From Coriaria nepalensis (lineage: Eukaryota; Streptophyta; Magnoliopsida; Cucurbitales; Coriariaceae): 64,000 nt of DNA. The stretch's first letter is position 1. The number at the start of each line of letters is the position of its first letter. The translations under genes and the position numbers were made by a program. The notes beneath the pieces are model-generated. The model saw only the letters and a program-made list of their open reading frames with translations. It ran no database searches and had not been told where the DNA came from. Positions 1-13,200 of the stretch are shown piece after piece. Location: NCBI GenBank assembly GCA_027186245.1, contig CP114490.1, positions 4,231,001-4,295,000 on the forward strand, written 5' to 3'.

Positions 1-3000
1 AAAAGGCACTCCAATAGAGCAGAAGCCCTTGCATAAGGAGCTTTCCAAGCAGAGCAAAGCAGGCCTTGGAGGAAAGATGATCATGCCAGCAAACTTAAAA
101 GGATCATCATACCAAAAGAAAAAGAAGCAGATGTCCTGCAACTTTTGCAAAAAGCCTGGACACTTTGAAAAGAATTTTTGGAGGAAAAATAAGTCTACAT
201 GCAACTACTGCAAGAGAAATGGTCATCAAGAGAAAGATTGCAGAAAGAAGTGGTATGACTCTGAGAAACCTCAACCTCCGCAAGCTAATCAAGCAGAAGA
301 AGGAGGAGAAAAACATCTCTTTATGGCCTTTACTTCAAGAAATTTGAAAAGCAAAGAAGAATGACTCATTGATAGTGGCTGCACAAGCCATATGACATTC
401 AACCAAAACCTATTTTGAAGTCTCAACACTTCTCTCAAAACTAAAATTACAATTGGTAATGGAGATGAGTTGAAAGCTGAAGGAAGAGGAACCGTGGCAA
501 TCAGAACTGATGATGGCACTAAAATTATCAAAGATGTGTTATTTGTTCCTAACTTAGATCAAAACTTGTTAAGTGTAGGACAAATGATGAAAAGTGGTTG
601 TTGCTTGACTTTCAAAGATCAACACTGCATCATCTATGATTCTGAAAACAAGGTAATTTCAAATGTCAAAGTCAAACACAATAGTTTTCCACTGAATTGG
701 AAAAGAGACAATAAAAAAGCCATGATGACCAAAGAGGACGAAACTTGGCTGTGGCATAAGAGATTTGGCCATGCTGATCTTAAAACGTTGAGCTCCCTAT
801 GCAAGAAGAATCTGGTCGAAGACATCCCAGACTTGTTGATGCAGAAGGAGGTCTGTGAATGTTGTCAACTAGGCAAGATGATAAGAAAGCCTTTTCCAAC
901 AAATCAAGCTGACAGAGCCTTGGATCAATTGGGGATCATTCACTCAGATGTATGTGGACTTATGAAGGTTCATTCCCTCAACAAAAGTAAGTACTTCCAA
1001 CTATTTATAGATGATCTCACCAAATTCTGTTGGATATATTTCCTGAAGAACAAATATGAGGTAATAGAGGTGTTCAAAAATTTCAAAATCATGATTGAAG
1101 CTCAGACTGATAAGAAGATCAAAGTTCTGAGATTAGATAATGGAGGTGAGTACACATCTGCTGAGTTTAAAAGATTGTGTGAAGAAAATGGCATTGTCCA
1201 TCAATTGACAGTTCCATACTCACCTCAGCAAAATGGAGTTGCTAAGAGAAGAAATAGAACGGTCATGGAGATGACTAGGAGTCTGCTCTTTGAGAAGGAA
1301 ATGCCCAAAAAATTTTGGGCCGAAGCTGCTTCCACTTCTGTGTATCTGCTCAATAGATTACCAACTAAGGCAGTCAATGACAAGACCCCATATGAGGCAT
1401 GAACTACCTTTAAGCCATCTGCCTCTAACTTAAGAGTATTTGGCTCATTATGCTACATTCACATCCCTGCTGAAAGGAGAGACAAGTTGTCTGAGAAATC
1501 GAAAAATGCATTCTAGTTGGTTATAGTGCAGAAAGCAAAGCCTATAGGGGTTTCAATCCAAAAACCAACAAGGTGATTATAAGCAGAGATATTATTTTTG
1601 ATGAGTATGCAAGAGTAAATTGGGACTCAGTAGAAAAAGCATATGACTCTGATCTATTGATGGATGGTCAGTGTTCAACCCCATCAAACGTGCCTAATGA
1701 AGATAGTGATGAAGAGCCTACTAATCCCCGATTCTCAAGTCTTACTCAGGTGTATCAGAGGTGCAATCTGGCCATCTCAAAACCAGGTGGCTATAATAAA
1801 ACAGTGGGAAATCAAAGTTGGGAACAAGCTATGAAAGAGGAAATCTCTATGATTAACAGGAATGAAACTTGGAGCTTATCCAAGAAACCAGAGGAGAAGA
1901 AAGTAATTGGAGTTAAGTGGTTATTCAGGGTTAAGCCTAATCCTGATGGTTCCATTAACAAACACAAAGCAAGGCTCGTAGTTAAATGGTACGCTCAACA
2001 ACAAGGGGTTGATTGTGGAGATACATTTGCTCCAGTTGCAAGGCATGACACAATCAGATTACTCATTGCCATTGCAGCAAGCAAGGGCTGGTTCATTTTT
2101 CAGTTTGATGTGAAGTCTGCCTTTCTCAATGGCTATCTCAATGAAGAGATATATGTGGATCATCCTGAAGGATTCATTGTGAAGGGGAAGGAGAATTATG
2201 TATACAAGCTTCACAAAGCATTGTATGGGTTAAAGCAAGCTCCTCGAGCATGGTATGATAGAATCAACACTTATCTGTTAAGCAAGAACTTCCAGAGGAG
2301 TGAAAGTGACTAAACTCTTTACATCTCAAACTCAGGTACATCAATCTTAATTGTTTCCTTATATGTTGATGATCTGTTGGTTACTGGAAGTAATTTGAAC
2401 ATGATATAAGAATTTAAAGAGATCCTGAAAGGTGAATTTGAGATGACTGATCTTGGAAATATGAAATATTTTCTTGGAATGGAAATTCACCAATTATCAG
2501 AAGGTATTTTCATCTCTCAAGAAAAATATGCTAAAGACATGTTAAAGAAGTTCAGAATGGAAATCAAAGCCTATTTCCACTCCATTAGCTACTAGTGAGA
2601 AGCTTTCAAATTCAGATGGCTCTGAAAAAATAGACTCAACCAGTTTTAGAAGTCTAATTGGAGGGCTTATGTATTTAACAGCTACCAGGCCGGATCTAAT
2701 GCACTCAACTTGTCTGTTGTCTAGATTTATGCATGCTCCATCATAGGTTCATAGTGGTGCTACAAAAAGAATCCTAAGATATCTTTCTGGAACCACAAAT
2801 GCTGGCATCTGGTTTAAGAAAATAGATTTGACCCTTTATGGTTATATTGACAGTGATTGGGCTGGATCATTGGATGACATGAAAAGCACTAGTGGTTTTT
2901 GCTTTTCATTGGGGTCAGACATTTTTTGTTGGAGCTCCAAGAAACAACAAGTAGTAGTCTAATCCACAGCTGAAGCAGAATATATCTCTACTGCCTCTGC

Positions 3001-3312
3001 TGCAAACCAGGCTGTGTAGATAAGGAAAATCTTGAAGGATTTGGGTTTGTTCAAACTATTTCAACTACCATTTTCTGTGATAGCAAATCTGCAATAGCTA
3101 TCTCAAAAAATCCAATTCAGTTTGGAAGAACAAAACATATTATGATCAAGTTTCATGCAATTAGAGAATTGATTAGAAATGGTGAAATCAAACTTGAACA
3201 CTGTGCCTCTGAAGATCAAGATGCTGATATCTTTACTAAGGCACTTCCTAGCTACAAGTTTGAGTACTTTAAGAGTAGATTAGGAGTTATCAGTAAAACA
3301 TTCCAGGAGGAG
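1..3312 (+). mobile_element. Degenerate Ty1/copia gag-pol (5' end outside window)
   Basis: This is a decayed copy of the same family as the intact element at 9511-14852. It enters the window in the C-terminal part of gag. Two CCHC knuckles are visible (about 140-240), then the protease motif DSGCTSHMTF (about 370-400), GAG-pre-integrase, integrase with DNGGEY, RT with YVDDLLV (about 2360) and RNase H with AEAEY (about 2970). In-frame stops lie just before the protease (361), after the integrase (about 1400), and in RT/RNase H (about 2311, 2407, 2743, 2959 and 3016). Frameshifts lie near 1505 and 2570. The integrase glutamate in the NGVAERRN motif of the intact copy is lysine here (NGVAKRRN), so it is catalytically dead as well as frame-broken. 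Seen directly; family assignment is secure, clade is not. Confidence 0.95.
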
Positions 3313-3856
3313 TGTTAAAAATGGAATGTTTTGATATTAACTCTTCTTCTCTTCTCTCATCCCAGTTTTGGTTGACTTTTTGTTGCTTGAATTAAAGTCC
3401 ATTGACTTCAATCCATCAAATTTCAGCATCCAATTTGTGACTTGTGGGAGTTGGTTTCACCTCAATCTGAGTTGTGTGCTGCAAGTTAGGATCTGTTATG
3501 TTCTTGCTTTTCTCTTTGCTATGTTTCTTCTGCAGCAAGGCTCATATTTGCTTTCTCACTGTTCTATTGAACTTGCTCATGGTTTACCACCTCTCATGAG
3601 CTGGTTTGATTGTTTTTTGATCAAGATTGGTGAAGATATCTCATCCTTGGACGAAATGTCTTTAATCAGCTCAAAAGCTGCTAAAGCACGATGCTTTTCT
3701 ACCTTCTTTAGCCTTCCAGCAGCCTTACTAGTTTCTGTGCTTTAGTTATCATAATCAAGTGATGTTGTATGGCTTTATTGTACTAGCTTTTGATGTATTA
3801 AGAACTTATATATGTCAACCTCTAGCTGCTTTTAATGTATAGAAAAAATATTAACA
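3313..3856 (+). repeat. 3' LTR of the degenerate copia element
   Basis: It starts directly after a purine-rich tract (CAGGAGGAG) with TGTTAA and ends with TTAACA, giving perfect 6-bp inverted termini; length is 544 bp. The pol stop codon overlaps the first LTR bases. The matching 5' LTR lies left of the window, so age and target duplication cannot be read. The following 5 bp (GAAAT, 3857-3861) would be the right half of any target duplication. Confidence 0.8.
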
Positions 3857-5597
3857 GAAATACAGCAATCTATTTTTTTTTATCTTCTTGGACTCTTCAT
3901 CCTCTACTCTTCTTAAAAACTTCAACACAACTTGCCCAGTCACTATCACGAAGCCATGCAATTGGAACTCTGCCTTAGAAGAGAAAAACAAGTCAAGACC
4001 ATGTTTGCATTTGAGATAATAAAGAACTCTATGAGCAACTTGGAGATGTGATTGTCTTGGAGCATGCATGAATTAACTTAAGGTTTGAACGATATAAGAA
4101 ATGTTCGGTCTAGACATAGTGAGGTAAATCAAACGTCCAATTAGACGTTGAAATTGATGAATATCAGTCAAGAGGGGATCAGAAACAGACGGACTAGATA
4201 TAGTAGTAAGCTTACAGTTTTGTTCAAGGGGAGTTCGAACTGGCTTGGAATCAAGAAAACCCATGTCTTGTAGTAAATCCAAGACATATTTACGTTGATT
4301 TAATAAAAATCCTGTATCTGTATAAACAACCTCCAAACCAAGGAAAAAATGAAGAGGGCCCAAATCTTTAATTTTGAATACAGAATTTAAATAAGATTTC
4401 AAATCGTGTATAGCAGCCAAATCAGAACCTGTTATGACTATGTCATCAACGTAAATGAGGAGTATGGTTGTATGACCAAGAGCATGTCGGGTAAAGAGAC
4501 TGTAATCAGAGAGGGATTGGACAAAACCTGCAGAAAGCATCGCATTCGTGAACTTAGCATTCCATTACCGTGAAGCTTGTTTTAAACCATATAACGACTT
4601 GTGTAATTTGCAGACTTTACCGGCCGGAATACCAAAAATACCACTAGGAATCTTCATGAAGACTTCTTCTTCTAAATCACCTTGCAAGAATGCATTATAA
4701 ACATCCATTTGGATAAGAGGCCAATGATTAATGGAAGCAAGGGAAATAACAGCACGCACAGTGACCATCCTGGCAACGGGGAAAATGTTTCATGGAAGTC
4801 CAAACCTTCTTGTTGAGTATATCCTTTAGCAACGAGTCTAGCTTTGAATCTCTCAATGCTTCCATCTGCCTTATGCTTAATTTTAAAAACCCATTTGCAA
4901 CCAATGGAAGTTTTATGTAAAGTAAGATCAACAATGCTCCAAGTCCCATTATCATTCAATGCTTGTAATTCCTAATCCATGGCATGAATCCATCTTTTAT
5001 CAAGGATTGCCTCTTTGTAACTAGCTGGTTCAACCTCACTGGAGATGTTAGAAAGAAAAGCAAGATGTGGAGGGGAAAGGGAAGCATAAGATAAGTGGTT
5101 TGAAAGAGGATACCTTGGTTTGTGTTGTCTTGGCGAGGAACTGGAAACTGGTATTGTTGTTGCGGCATAACTATAATCATGAAGCCATATTGAAGGGTTG
5201 AAAGTCCTAGTTGAGCGACGTAAAGGAACTGGAGGAGGGACGGTTGGAAAGGAGGTAACAGGGGTAGAAAAAGGAGGGGAGGGAGAAGAAGGAGAAGAGG
5301 AGGAGTGATCAGTTTGACTAACATCTAAAGATGGAGCAGGATGAGTAGAATTATTAATAGAAGAAGATATAGGAGAAGAACCTAACTGAGGTAAAGGGTA
5401 GGTAAATGAAACATCAAAAATAATATGAGGTAAGAATGAGGGAGCGTCATTTGGAGGAGGGGTAGTAACTTTAAAAGGGAAAACCTGCTCAATAAAGGAA
5501 ACATCACGACTTACCAGAAAGTTTTTATTTTGAAGATTCATGATCCTATATCCCTTTTGATTTTGAGCATAACCCAATAAGATACAAGGACTTGAAC

Positions 5598-5622
5598 GGG
5601 GGGGGGGGGGGGGGGGGGGGGG
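5598..5622 (+). repeat. Poly-G tract (G25) inside the minus-strand copia pol
   Basis: Twenty-five consecutive G on the plus strand, read as a proline run on the coding strand. It sits between the integrase C-terminal motif HDKFAP and ILLGYAQNQKGY. It appears to expand a short C run at a codon position where related elements have only a few residues. It could be a slippage expansion or an assembly artefact. Confidence 0.95.
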
Positions 5623-8027
5623 CAAATTTGTCATGAATAGTAATTGTAGTCGCATAACATAGACATTCAAATACCTTCAAATGAGAAATAGAAGGTGCCT
5701 GACTATATATATAAGAGCTCATTAGGTGTTTTGTTTTGCAATAAAGGAATAGGTGTTCGATTGATTAAGTAAGTAGAAGTAAGTATGTAGTCACCCCAAT
5801 GATTGTTAGGAACATTAGACTGTAATTTCAAGGCTCTAGCAACGTTCAAAATATGTCTATGTTTATGTTCGACCCTCTCATTTTGTTGTGGAGTGTGGGG
5901 ACAAGAAGTTTCATGTAAGATGCCTAAGGAGGAGAAGAAAAGAGAGGAATTTGTGTTGACAAATTCAAGGCCATTATCAGTTCTAACCTTTTTTACTTTG
6001 CAAGAGAATTGAGTTTGAATCATAAAGAAGAATTTTGGACAGTTGAGAAAACCTCATGTTTATAATCAAGCAAGAAAGTCCAAGTACTTGAATAATCATC
6101 AATGATAGTTAAGAAATAATGTGCATTATTATGGTTATGTGTTTTATATGGTCCCCAAATATCCATATGTAAAAGCTCAAAAGCACATGAAGCATGAGAG
6201 GTACTAAAAGGGAAATGAAATCTTGTTTGTTTGGCTAAATGACAAATCTCACAATGAGGAATAACACTAATTTTATATTTTGCAAAATCAGGCAAAAGTT
6301 GGAGATCCATAAAAGAAAGATGACTTAAACGGTCACGCCATAGTTGCAATTCAAGAGAACATTTATTTGATTGAACAATACATGACTCAATTTCATTGTT
6401 TGAAAGCAAGGAAATGGCTACATTTGCAGGTGATTGAAAATGATAGAGGCCACTCTACTTCTTACCAGTTCCCAGTACCTTGCCAGTCAAAGGATCCTGT
6501 AAAACACAGTGATGGGAAAAGAACACAACAGAACATGAGGAGTCATTTGTTAGGCTAGAAATAGATAAGAGATGATGATGAAAGCTGGGCACATAAATGA
6601 CATTTAGAAGGGTGATATGCTCATTCAATCTAACATCACTAGTGTGAGTAGCATAGCTAGTAGTACCATTTGGCATTCCAATTGATTTATATGATGAGTC
6701 CAAGCATGGAATAAGATTAATCAAGATAGAAAAATCATATGTCATATGGTTACTTGCACCCGAGTCCATGATCCAACTAGTAGATACATTTGTATTTAAG
6801 CAAGACACATTACTTGATGTCATAGTTGCTGAATTAGCATTAGGAGAGGGTTTTGTTTCAGAATCTTTATCCATCATGCGCATAAGATGGGAAAACTGTT
6901 CAGGGGTAAATCCTTGAGGGGTAGGAGTAGGGGTAGTGATAGTATGGGAATGATTAGCCGCTGCTTGAGAAGAGTTGACACTGGCATTTTTTTTTTTTGA
7001 AAAAAATGTCGCTTTCCTTTGTATTTGCTTGAAGTAGATGGAGGGAAACCAATATTCTTAAAACATCTCTCCATTTTGTGACACTTTAAGTGGCAGTGCT
7101 CACACTCAACCGTGGATTTGTTGACATTAGAGTAATTTTTACTGAAGAATGCAGTTGAGTCAACATTAGAGGGGCTAGAGATAATACCTCTTTGAGTTTC
7201 ATCTTAAGTTAGAATAGCATATGCTGAAGCAACGGTCGGTAGAGGAGAATCTGACTATGGAGTGGGAGGTAAGATTCATTTAGCCCCATGAGGAATTGCA
7301 TTAGTTTCTGCCTATGTTCATGCTCTTGAAGAGAAGTTGCAGCAGTACAAGTGCAAGTAGCCAGAGAGACAAGAGAGGCAAGCTCATCCCATTGCTCCCT
7401 GAGTTTGTTGTAATAGCCCGCTATAGTATTGGAACCTTGATGAGTAGAAGCTATATTTTTCTGTAAGGAAAATATACGGGCACCATTAATTTTTTCAAAG
7501 CGAGATTTAAGATCAATCCAGACTGCCTGGACAGAAGTATTGTAAACTATGCCATTGTGTAGTTCTTTGGAGACAGAATTCATCATCCAGCTCAAAACAG
7601 TGGCGTTGCATCTGTTCCAAGCTTGAGCCATTAAAGGATCATCTGTAGAACGGACGGTATCACCATTAATGAAAAACCAACTTTGTTTTTTGCTATGAGA
7701 GAAATCAACATGGCCCTACTCCAGACACCATAGTTCTCAGATCCGGTTAAAGGCTATAAAACTAGTATCAGTCCAGAGGTGTCTGAGGGGTGAAGGTAGA
7801 GGGGATGAGTGAAATCAATTTGGGGAATGTGATTTTGAATATTTTGTGGATTCTGAAAAGGAGAATGAGTGACAAAGGAAGCTGGATTTGATCTAGAAGC
7901 ACCAACTGGTGGAAGTATAATAGGTGAAGCAGTTGGGTGATTTTCCATGGGAGGTGCATTGGGATCTATAGGTTTCTGTCATAATAAAATAGGTAAATAA
8001 AAAAAAATCAAAGGATCAGAGATGAAG

Positions 8028-8039
8028 ACTCTGATACCA
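8028..8039 (-). other. Primer-binding site of the minus-strand copia element
   Basis: On the minus strand it reads TGGTATCAGAGT, complementary to the 3' end of initiator-Met tRNA as is usual in plant copia elements. It abuts the LTR end at 8040 with no spacer, and fixes the orientation and the 5' LTR boundary. Confidence 0.85.
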
Positions 8040-8335
8040 TGATAACTTTTGCCCACTATGAATTTGGACTTTTTTATCTATCTATATTATTCAGTACAAA
8101 GAGAAGGCTATAAAGGAGCCAAGAAGAGAGAAAAAAATACATGAAAGAATTCGTTACAATTTTATCGAGCAATCTTATAGCCATGCACGATAAAGTAGGG
8201 GTAAGAAACTGTGAGAGCAGAGCATGAGAATAAGCCGTTATGGAGATAAGGCTGAATTGCTGGCATGCATACGTGGACGAGCTGATGAGAATGCTGACGT
8301 GCATGCATACATGGAAATATCTCCACCAGAGATCA
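8040..8335 (-). repeat. 5' LTR of the minus-strand copia element
   Basis: On the minus strand it begins TGATCT at 8335 and ends TTATCA at 8040, next to the primer-binding site; about 296 bp. The inner boundary is firm because of the primer-binding site. The outer boundary rests only on the TGAT/ATCA termini because the partner LTR is missing. Host SPT16-like DNA begins within 200 bp to the right. Confidence 0.65.
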
Positions 8336-8521
8336 TATTAGTTTTTGTGTTCTGGTCTTGAGAATTGTTAGAGAAGCGATGTTGAGATTAGTCTGTTTAG
8401 CCTACTCAGTTGCTCATTTAACTTAACTCTCTTTGATTTTCACCAGCAATTCAACTGACCGGCTGCTATTGTCAGTATCTTTGAAGAAACTGGATCCGGT
8501 ATCTGCAACTATTTATAGACA

Positions 8522-9510
8522 ATGGCCGAAGTTAGAAACGGCAATGCTCGACCTGCAAATGGCAAAATTTCTGCCTCTGGTAATCCCAGTCCGTACGCTA
8601 TTGACCTTGATAATTTCAGCAAGCGGTTAAAATTGCTGTACTCGAATTGGAATAGATACAATAATGATCTATGGGGTGGTTCTAATGTACTTGCTATAGC
8701 AACACCTCCTGCTTCTGAGGATCTACGTTATCTTAAACCTTCTGCCCTTAACATCCGGTTAATGGGTTATGAGTTTCCCGAGACAATCATGGTGTTCATG
8801 AAAACGCAGATCAATTTCTTGTGTAGCCAGAAGAAAGCCTCTTTGCTCGATGTAGTGAAAATGCCGGCCAAAGAAGCAGTTGGAGTCGAAGTTGTAATTC
8901 ACGTGAAGCCGAAAAATGTTGACGGAACTGCCCTCATGGATGCTATATATTTCTTGCTATCAATGTTAGCTCGAATCCCGTTATTGGGCACATAGCAAGA
9001 GAGGCTCCGGAAGGGAAGCTTCTGGAAACATGGGTTAATAAACTGAAATCTGCAAATTTCGAGCTCAGTGATGTCACAAATGGGTTTTCAAACTTGTTTT
9101 CCATTAAAGATGAGACTGAGATAAAGAATGTGAAGAAAGCTGCGTTTTTTGACTTCTTCTGTTATGAAGAGCTTTGTCGTACCTAAACTTGAAAAAATCA
9201 TTGATGAGGAAAAGAAGGTTTCACATTATTCACTCATGGATGACACGGAAAAGACGATATTAGAGCCTGCTAAGATTAAAGTGAACTGTTGATATTTGTT
9301 ACCCTCCGATTTTTCATAGTGGAGGAGTTTGATTTGAAGCCTAGTGCTTCGAGCAATGATGATAATCTCTACTGACTCAAATACTGTGATTATTTGTGCT
9401 ATAGGATCTAGATACAACAGCTACTGCTCAAACATTGCTCGGACCTTTCTGATCGATGCTAATGCCATGCAGAGCAAGGCTTATGAGGTTCTTTTTAAGG
9501 CCCAAGAAAC
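8522..9510 (+). pseudogene. SPT16: SPT16 (FACT histone chaperone) copy, N-terminal part, frameshifted
   Basis: SPT16 is the large subunit of FACT, which handles H2A-H2B/H3-H4 during transcription and replication. The ATG at 8522 follows a possible 3' splice site (TATTTATAG, ending near 8518), as in SPT16 genes with a 5'-UTR intron. The translation matches the plant SPT16 N-lobe: LAIATPPAS, DLRYLKPSALNI, HVKPKNVDGT, then in shifted frames GHIAREAPEGKLLETW, KKVSHYSLMDDTEK, FDLKPSASSND and TFLIDANAM. Lesions: a deletion/frameshift near 8950-8990, a one-base shift at the T run near 9147, a shift/stop near 9285, and a shift near 9370. It ends where the young copia element is inserted. With the C-terminal part the host sequence is about 3.26 kb, close to a full-length gene of about 1,070 codons. 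Homology is secure; whether it is the only SPT16 copy is unknown. Confidence 0.9.
9506..9510 (+). repeat. Target-site duplication (left), GAAAC
   Basis: GAAAC immediately left of the LTR terminal TG, and repeated at 14853-14857 after the terminal CA. A perfect 5-bp duplication, the standard length for copia integration. Confidence 0.97.
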
Positions 9511-10174
9511 TGTTTGAAGATTGCTTGTTTGGTTAGTGACTTCACAATTGGAAATTAGCCAAAAACGTTGACTTTTTGACTCCCTAATCCAAATGCATTG
9601 ACTCCAATTCCATTAGCTTCCTCTCATCATTTATGACTTGTTGCAATTGGTTTGAAGGTGATCGGATCATTAAAACTCAACTTGAGGCCTAATCTTGCTT
9701 TTACTGTTTTATTGATTTTGGCCTTGTGAAGTTTCTGTTTTAGTGCATTTTTGACCTCAAATGGAGCTGCTCTAACCTCAAGCAAGTTTGTTTAAGTTGG
9801 TTGGACCTCAAGCTTCGAGATCAAGCATGCCAAAGTCCATCATCTCACTTTTGGTATTTTAGCACAAAGCCAAAAGCTGTTTTTACAGTAACAGCTTTTT
9901 GCCTTTGCTGTTTTTACAGAACAGCTTTTTTGCTGTTTTTGTGTGCTTGATTGTACTTAGCACTTTTGTAATGTCCAATCTAGTATTGTAACTTCTAATC
10001 CTAGTTGATTAGAGATGTCTTAGTTTACTTTAACTTTAGTAATTGTTCTGATTTGTAATCATCTCTTTATTAAGTATTAATGAAATGAAAAACTTGCATT
10101 TTTAGCAAGTAAGCAAATTTTATCAGAAAACAAAGTGTATTCTGTTTTTTGCTCTCAACTTCGAAATTCTAACA
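9511..10174 (+). repeat. 5' LTR of the intact copia element
   Basis: 664 bp, TGTTTGAAGA to TTCTAACA. It is followed directly by the primer-binding site. Its first 48 bases also occur at the end of the coding ORF, because gag-pol runs into the 3' LTR. Confidence 0.97.
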
Positions 10175-10186
10175 TGGTATCAGAGC
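10175..10186 (+). other. Primer-binding site (initiator Met tRNA)
   Basis: TGGTATCAGAGC directly adjoining the 5' LTR; complementary to the 3' end of plant initiator methionine tRNA. Confidence 0.92.
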
Positions 10187-10291
10187 TTAATTCTTAAGGG
10201 GCCTGATCATCATCCATTCTTTCTCTCCAACTTCAATCGATAAAAAAAAAAAAACAGATTCTTACCTACTCAAAAAACCAGAAAATCAGAA

Positions 10292-13200
10292 ATGTCATCC
10301 AACAGTGTGAATCTTCCCTCTCCACCTGTTTTCAGTGGAAAAGACTATCACATATGGAATGACAAGATGCAAAATTACCTTATTGCATTTGATCTATGGG
10401 AAGCAGTGGAAGAAGGCTACGAACCTCCTGCTGAAGATGAGCACTTCACAGTCAACCAACTGAAGGCAGACAAGGAAAAGAGATTGAAGAACTATAGAGC
10501 CCTTACAGTCATCCAATCTGCCATTTCGAATGAGATTCACACAAGAATTCTTGGCCTCAAAAATGCCAAATCAGTGTGGGATACTCTTCAAGCAGAATTC
10601 CATGGAACCAAAAGGGTTAGAGCTGTCAACTTGCTCACTGCAAGAAGAGACTTTGAAGCTCTAAGAATGAAAGATGATGAACCTATCAAGGCTTATGTGG
10701 ATAAGCTAAATGAGATTGTGAGTCAAATGAGAATGCTAGGAAGTGACATTACTGAGAGCTCCATCGTGAACAAAGTGTTGGTGAGCTTGCCTTCCAAATT
10801 TGACTCAAAAGTGGATGCTATAGAGGAAAGCAAAGATCTGTCCAAACTGACCATGAATGAACTCGTAGGCTCACTTCAAGCAAATGAGAAGAGACATTCA
10901 AATAGGACAGATGCAACTACAGAAGGTGCTTTCTTTGCAAATCAGAAAAAACCTTGGAAAAGGGACAACCAAGGCAGCAGCTCCAAACCTTCAAATCCTG
11001 CAAGCAAGAAGAAGGAACATACTTGTACCATTTGCAAGAGAAAGGGTCACTTTGAAAAGACTTGTTGGAACAAGGGAAAACCTCAATGCTCCTATTGCAA
11101 AAGATTCGGTCATGTGGAGAAGGAGTGCAGAAAAAGGAAGTATGAAACAGAAAATCACAAATCTCAGCAAGCAAATCATGCTGAAGATGAAGAAAATGCT
11201 TTCATGGTCACACAAGCCAAAAGACCAAGACAAAGGCATGAATGGTTGATTGATAGTGGATGCACAAGTCACATGACCTTCAACAAAGACTTGTTTCTCA
11301 GCCTAGACATGTCAAGCAAGACAAATGTCATTGTAGGCAATGGTGAAACTCTGAAGGCAGAAGGAAGAGGGACTGTTTCTGTCAAGACAAGCAATGGAGC
11401 AAGGACAATCAAAGATGTTCTTTATGTTCCGAATCTGGATCAGAATCTTCTCAGTGTGGGGCAAATCATGAAGAGTGGCTGCTGTCTTACCTTCCAAGAA
11501 GAATACTGCAGAATCCTAGATTCCAACATGAAGCTGATTGCTCAGACCAAGATCAACAACAACAGCTTCTCTCTAAATTGGGAAAATGGTGATCATAAGG
11601 CTATGATGAGCAAAGCTGATGAATCATGGCTTTGGCACAAAAGATATGGCCATTGTGACCTGAGGAAACTTAGCATTCTGAGCTCAAAAGGGCTGGTTGA
11701 AGACATTCCAAAGTTGCAAGTTCAAACTGAAATTTGTGAATGCTGTCAACTTGGAAAAATGAAGAGGAAGCCTTTTCCTATCAACCAAGCTAATAGAGTA
11801 TCTGAGAAGCTTCAACTTGTTCACTCCGATGTATGTGGACCTATGAAGGTTCCCTCATTGAACAACAACAAATTCTTCCTACTGTTTATAGATTATCAAA
11901 CAAGGTATGGTTGGATTTACTTTCTCAATAACAAATCAGAAGTGTTCGGGCTGTTCAAGAAGTTCAAAGCCTTGGTTGAAGCTCAGTCAGAAAAGAAAAT
12001 CAAAGTCTTAAGGACTGATAATGGAGGGGAATACAACTCAACTGAGTTCAAATATTTTTGTGAAACTCAAGGCATTGTCCACCAATTTACAGTGCCTTAT
12101 TCACCTCAGCAAAATGGGGTTGCTGAAAGAAGAAACCGAACAGTAATGGAGATGTCTAGAAGCATGTTGTTTGAGAAGAAGATCCCCAAAAGGTTTTGGG
12201 CTGAGGCAGCCTTCACCTCTGTGCATCTACTGAACAGACTTCCTACCAAAGCTGTGGAGGGAAAAACTCCATATGAGGCATGGTTCAACCTCAAACCTTC
12301 TGCCTCTCATCTCAAAGTATTCGGTTCAATTTGCTTCATCCATGTCCCTGATGCCAAGAGGGATAAACTCTCTGAAAAATCAGAAAAGTGTTTGCTGGTT
12401 GGGTATAGTGCTGAAAGCAAGGGATATAGAGTTTTCAACCCAAAGTCCAACAAGGTTATGGTCAGTAGGGATGTAACATTTGATGAGTTAGCAAGCCTCA
12501 AATGGGACAATGAAGATGAAGAAAGCTCAGAATTATTGATGGAGGAGCAAGCTGTGCAATCTGAACCTTTGTCTGATGAAGAGGATGAACCTGAAAATCC
12601 AAGGTTCAGAAGCATTGATGATGTGTATCAAAGATGCAACTTGGCCATCGCAGAACCTAGCTGCTATGAAGAGGCCAAAGGTGATCCAAATTGGGAACAA
12701 GCAATGAATGAGGAGATTTCCACAATCAACAAGAATGAGACTTGGAAACTGACCAAGAAACCAGAAGGCAAGAAAACCATTGGGGTGAAGTGGATTTACA
12801 AGGTTAAAGTCAATCCGAATGGAACCACCAAGAGGCACAAAGCAAGACTTGTTGTCAAGGGATATTCACAACAGCATGGAGTTGATTATGGAGACACCTT
12901 TGCTCCAGTTGCTAGATTGGATACAATCAGAATGCTAATAGCTATTGCAGCTTCAAAAGGGTGGAAAATTGATCAACTTGATGTCAAGTCAGCCTTCCTT
13001 AATGGCTACCTAGAGGAGGAGATCTATGTGGCTCAACCTGAGGGATTCATCACAATGGGAAAGGAAGATCAAGTGTATAGACTTCACAAAGCTCTATATG
13101 GACTGAAACAAGCTCCAAGAGCTTGGTATGCAAGGATCAATGGCTACCTCATCAGCAAAGGCTTTCTGAGGAGTGAGAGTGATCAAACCCTCTACATCAT

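Larger units (their letters stand above)
3857..8039 (-). mobile_element. Degenerate, 3'-truncated Ty1/copia element on the minus strand
   Basis: Read on the minus strand from 7948 down: gag N-terminus (start near 7948), gag core (7631-7209), protease motif DSGASNHMTY (about 6770), and GAG-pre-integrase and integrase (6409-5703, with DNGLEF and PQQNERVE). RT follows in pieces (4959-4073; YVDDIVITGS near 4450), then the start of RNase H. Several frameshifts and stops separate these blocks. The RNase H reading ends immediately after DSDWASC (about 3925); what follows is unrelated sequence, so the rest of RNase H, the polypurine tract and the 3' LTR are missing. It is a different copia lineage from the plus-strand copies. 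The plus-strand element's 3' LTR starts almost at the truncation point, so a nested insertion is likely, but the left side is not visible. Confidence 0.93.

Noticed and set aside
3368..3745. Open frame of about 125 codons within the first copia LTR
   Set aside because: It lies wholly inside an LTR, does not begin with ATG and has no domain signature.
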